Source: Thermoplasmata archaeon (GTDB lineage Archaea; Thermoplasmatota; Thermoplasmata; Lutacidiplasmatales; UBA184). Taken from it: a stretch of DNA of 5,956 nucleotides. Location of the stretch: positions 1 to 5,956 of the forward strand of contig JAKIVW010000030.1 in the NCBI GenBank assembly GCA_022750355.1. The letters are read 5' to 3'. This document shows, piece by piece, positions 5,108-5,956 of this stretch. Numbering within the stretch: position 1 is the stretch's first letter; the number at the start of each line of letters is the position of its first letter. The notes below the pieces were generated by a model. It was not told where the DNA came from. It saw only the letters and a list, made by a program, of their open reading frames with translations, and ran no database searches. A program made the translations under genes and the position numbers.

Positions 5108-5866
5108 ATGGGGTTTACACCGTTTGTCGATGACCTGGGCTTTGTTGTCGCACTGATTCTCGCCGGTGCGGTGGTGTTGACCTACACCGCCATCCGGGGC
5201 TTCATGAGCCTGCTCCGGAATGACCCGGCCCAGCTCCGATCGAGTATCAAAGGGTCGGCGATCCCCGCAGGAATCATCGGATTCCTTGCCCTGGCCCTCG
5301 GCCTCTTTACGGAGTTTACCTGGCCCTTCCTTCTGTCCGATGGGCTCGGTTCTTACAATATCTTCTTCGGCGACATCACAACACTGTTCGGGATGGTTCT
5401 GGTCGTCTACAGCATCGTGGCGTTCTACGGCCTGAAGCTCGAATACGCGGGATTGTTCGGGTTCGTTGCCGGAGTCATCACCGCGTGGTATGGCTACTGG
5501 GGCTACACGACCCTGGTGTCACCCGGTGTACTGGGGCTCACCAAGGATCCGCTCGAGACTTTCCTTCTGTATGGTGCCTTCGCGGCCGCCGGCGTCTTCT
5601 CCCTTCCCGCCGCCCTGATAGTGGACTGGTACCTCGACCACCCGGGACCCACATTCGCGAAGGTCTCGCTGAGCCTGCGCCCCATTTCGGACCGAGCGGA
5701 GCCCACCGCGAAGGACGGCGAGGGAGCTGCGAATCCCCGGTTCCACCTCCCCTACTACGTGTACCTGTTGGCGATGTGGTTCCCGATTTTCATGTGCCTG
5801 GCCGCTATCGCGGCGTGGTTCTACATCGGGGACATTCTGCCAGGACACCTCGCCAGCCCACCCTGA
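5108..5866 (+). CDS. DUF981-family archaeal membrane protein
   Basis: This 252-residue protein resembles the DUF981 family, multi-helix membrane proteins of unknown function known mainly from Thermoplasma- and Sulfolobus-like archaea. Six membrane helices can be seen at about 10-32, 50-70, 85-108, 112-135, 150-173 and 215-240. A polar, charged loop (178-212) separates the last from the rest. Family-like features include LALGLFTEFTWP (62-73) between helices 2 and 3, the YNIFFGD segment (83-89) before helix 3, and the aromatic AWYGYWGY (126-133) at the end of helix 4. Conserved polar and aromatic residues near helix ends suggest transport or sensing, but no function is established. A TATA box and GGAAGG site support the start. 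The following gene, if real, begins 70 bases later and may be co-transcribed. Confidence 0.86.
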   Translation: MGFTPFVDDLGFVVALILAGAVVLTYTAIRGFMSLLRNDPAQLRSSIKGSAIPAGIIGFLALALGLFTEFTWPFLLSDGLGSYNIFFGDITTLFGMVLVVYSIVAFYGLKLEYAGLFGFVAGVITAWYGYWGYTTLVSPGVLGLTKDPLETFLLYGAFAAAGVFSLPAALIVDWYLDHPGPTFAKVSLSLRPISDRAEPTAKDGEGAANPRFHLPYYVYLLAMWFPIFMCLAAIAAWFYIGDILPGHLASPP

Positions 5867-5875
5867 ACGAGGGGT

Positions 5876-5908
5876 ACCCCTCCCGGTTCGGCGACTACCG
5901 GGAGGGGT
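5876..5908 (+). terminator. strong hairpin after the DUF981 gene
   Basis: ACCCCTCCCGGT (5876-5887) and ACCGGGAGGGGT (5897-5908) form a perfect 12-base-pair stem with a 9-base loop, starting 9 bases after the DUF981 stop codon. No run of T follows, so it is not a classic terminator. It may stabilise the 3' end of the message or structure the leader of the next gene. Its left arm can also pair with the preceding GAGGGG (5869-5874). Confidence 0.5.
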
Positions 5909-5936
5909 TCCAGACCGGCCGGAGGACGAGCGCGGT

Positions 5937-5956
5937 ATGAGTCCAAGTCATGGTGG
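5937..5956 (+). CDS. possible 5' end of a further gene (partial)
   Basis: An ATG at 5937 follows a GGAGG ribosome-site match at 5921-5925 with an 11-base gap. Only six codons (MSPSHG) fit before the window ends, so nothing can be said about the product. The frame differs from that of the DUF981 gene. The strong SD match is the main evidence; the spacing is slightly long. Confidence 0.35.

Noticed and set aside
4810..5109. - strand frame filling the spacer between LLM and DUF981 genes
   Set aside because: Its start lies in the palindromic CCATGG of the DUF981 start, it would cover that gene's promoter in antisense, and no protein family is recognisable.
5485..5940. Open frames on both strands inside and after the DUF981 gene
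   Set aside because: They overlap the six-helix membrane protein and have charged, Pro- and Arg-rich translations without membrane segments; they are shadow frames.

Overview
The window looks like chromosomal DNA from a GC-rich archaeon, most likely a euryarchaeote of the Thermoplasmatota type. Three things suggest this. There is a VapB-type antitoxin of the mainly archaeal UPF0330/DUF217 kind and a DUF981 membrane protein, a family I know mainly from Thermoplasma and Sulfolobus relatives. Several genes have a TATA-like box 25-30 bases before the start codon, as in leaderless archaeal transcription. The exact lineage is inference. I see no rRNA, tRNA, CRISPR array or insertion sequence.

Left part (1-1224, + strand): the possible tail of an upstream gene overlaps an apparently intact VapB-like antitoxin with no toxin gene after it. 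A 347-base gap with no convincing gene follows. Then comes a complete type II toxin-antitoxin operon: a ribbon-helix-helix-like antitoxin and, one base later, a RelE/ParE-fold toxin. Its promoter carries a 19-base palindrome over the TATA box, the natural place for autoregulation.

Middle part (1225-3508, - strand): an MFS exporter of the EntS/MFS_3 type lies convergent to the toxin, with a compound hairpin between them. Upstream of it, on the same strand, is a small two-helix membrane protein with a C-terminal beta-rich, possibly PH-like domain that I cannot assign. It has a clear TATA box.

Right part (3509-5956, + strand): a divergent promoter region leads to a luciferase-like flavin-dependent monooxygenase (LLM), whose leader carries a perfect 7-base inverted repeat where a repressor could bind. 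After a 300-base spacer comes a six-helix DUF981 protein with its own promoter and ribosome binding site. The window ends in a strong hairpin and what may be the first codons of another gene.

The genes do not form one obvious pathway. The best-supported functional unit is the toxin-antitoxin operon. The transporter and the oxidoreductase would fit handling of small or toxic molecules, but nothing ties them together. I find no convincing new multi-gene system. The most open questions are the orphan antitoxin, the unassigned membrane protein and several promoter-linked palindromes.
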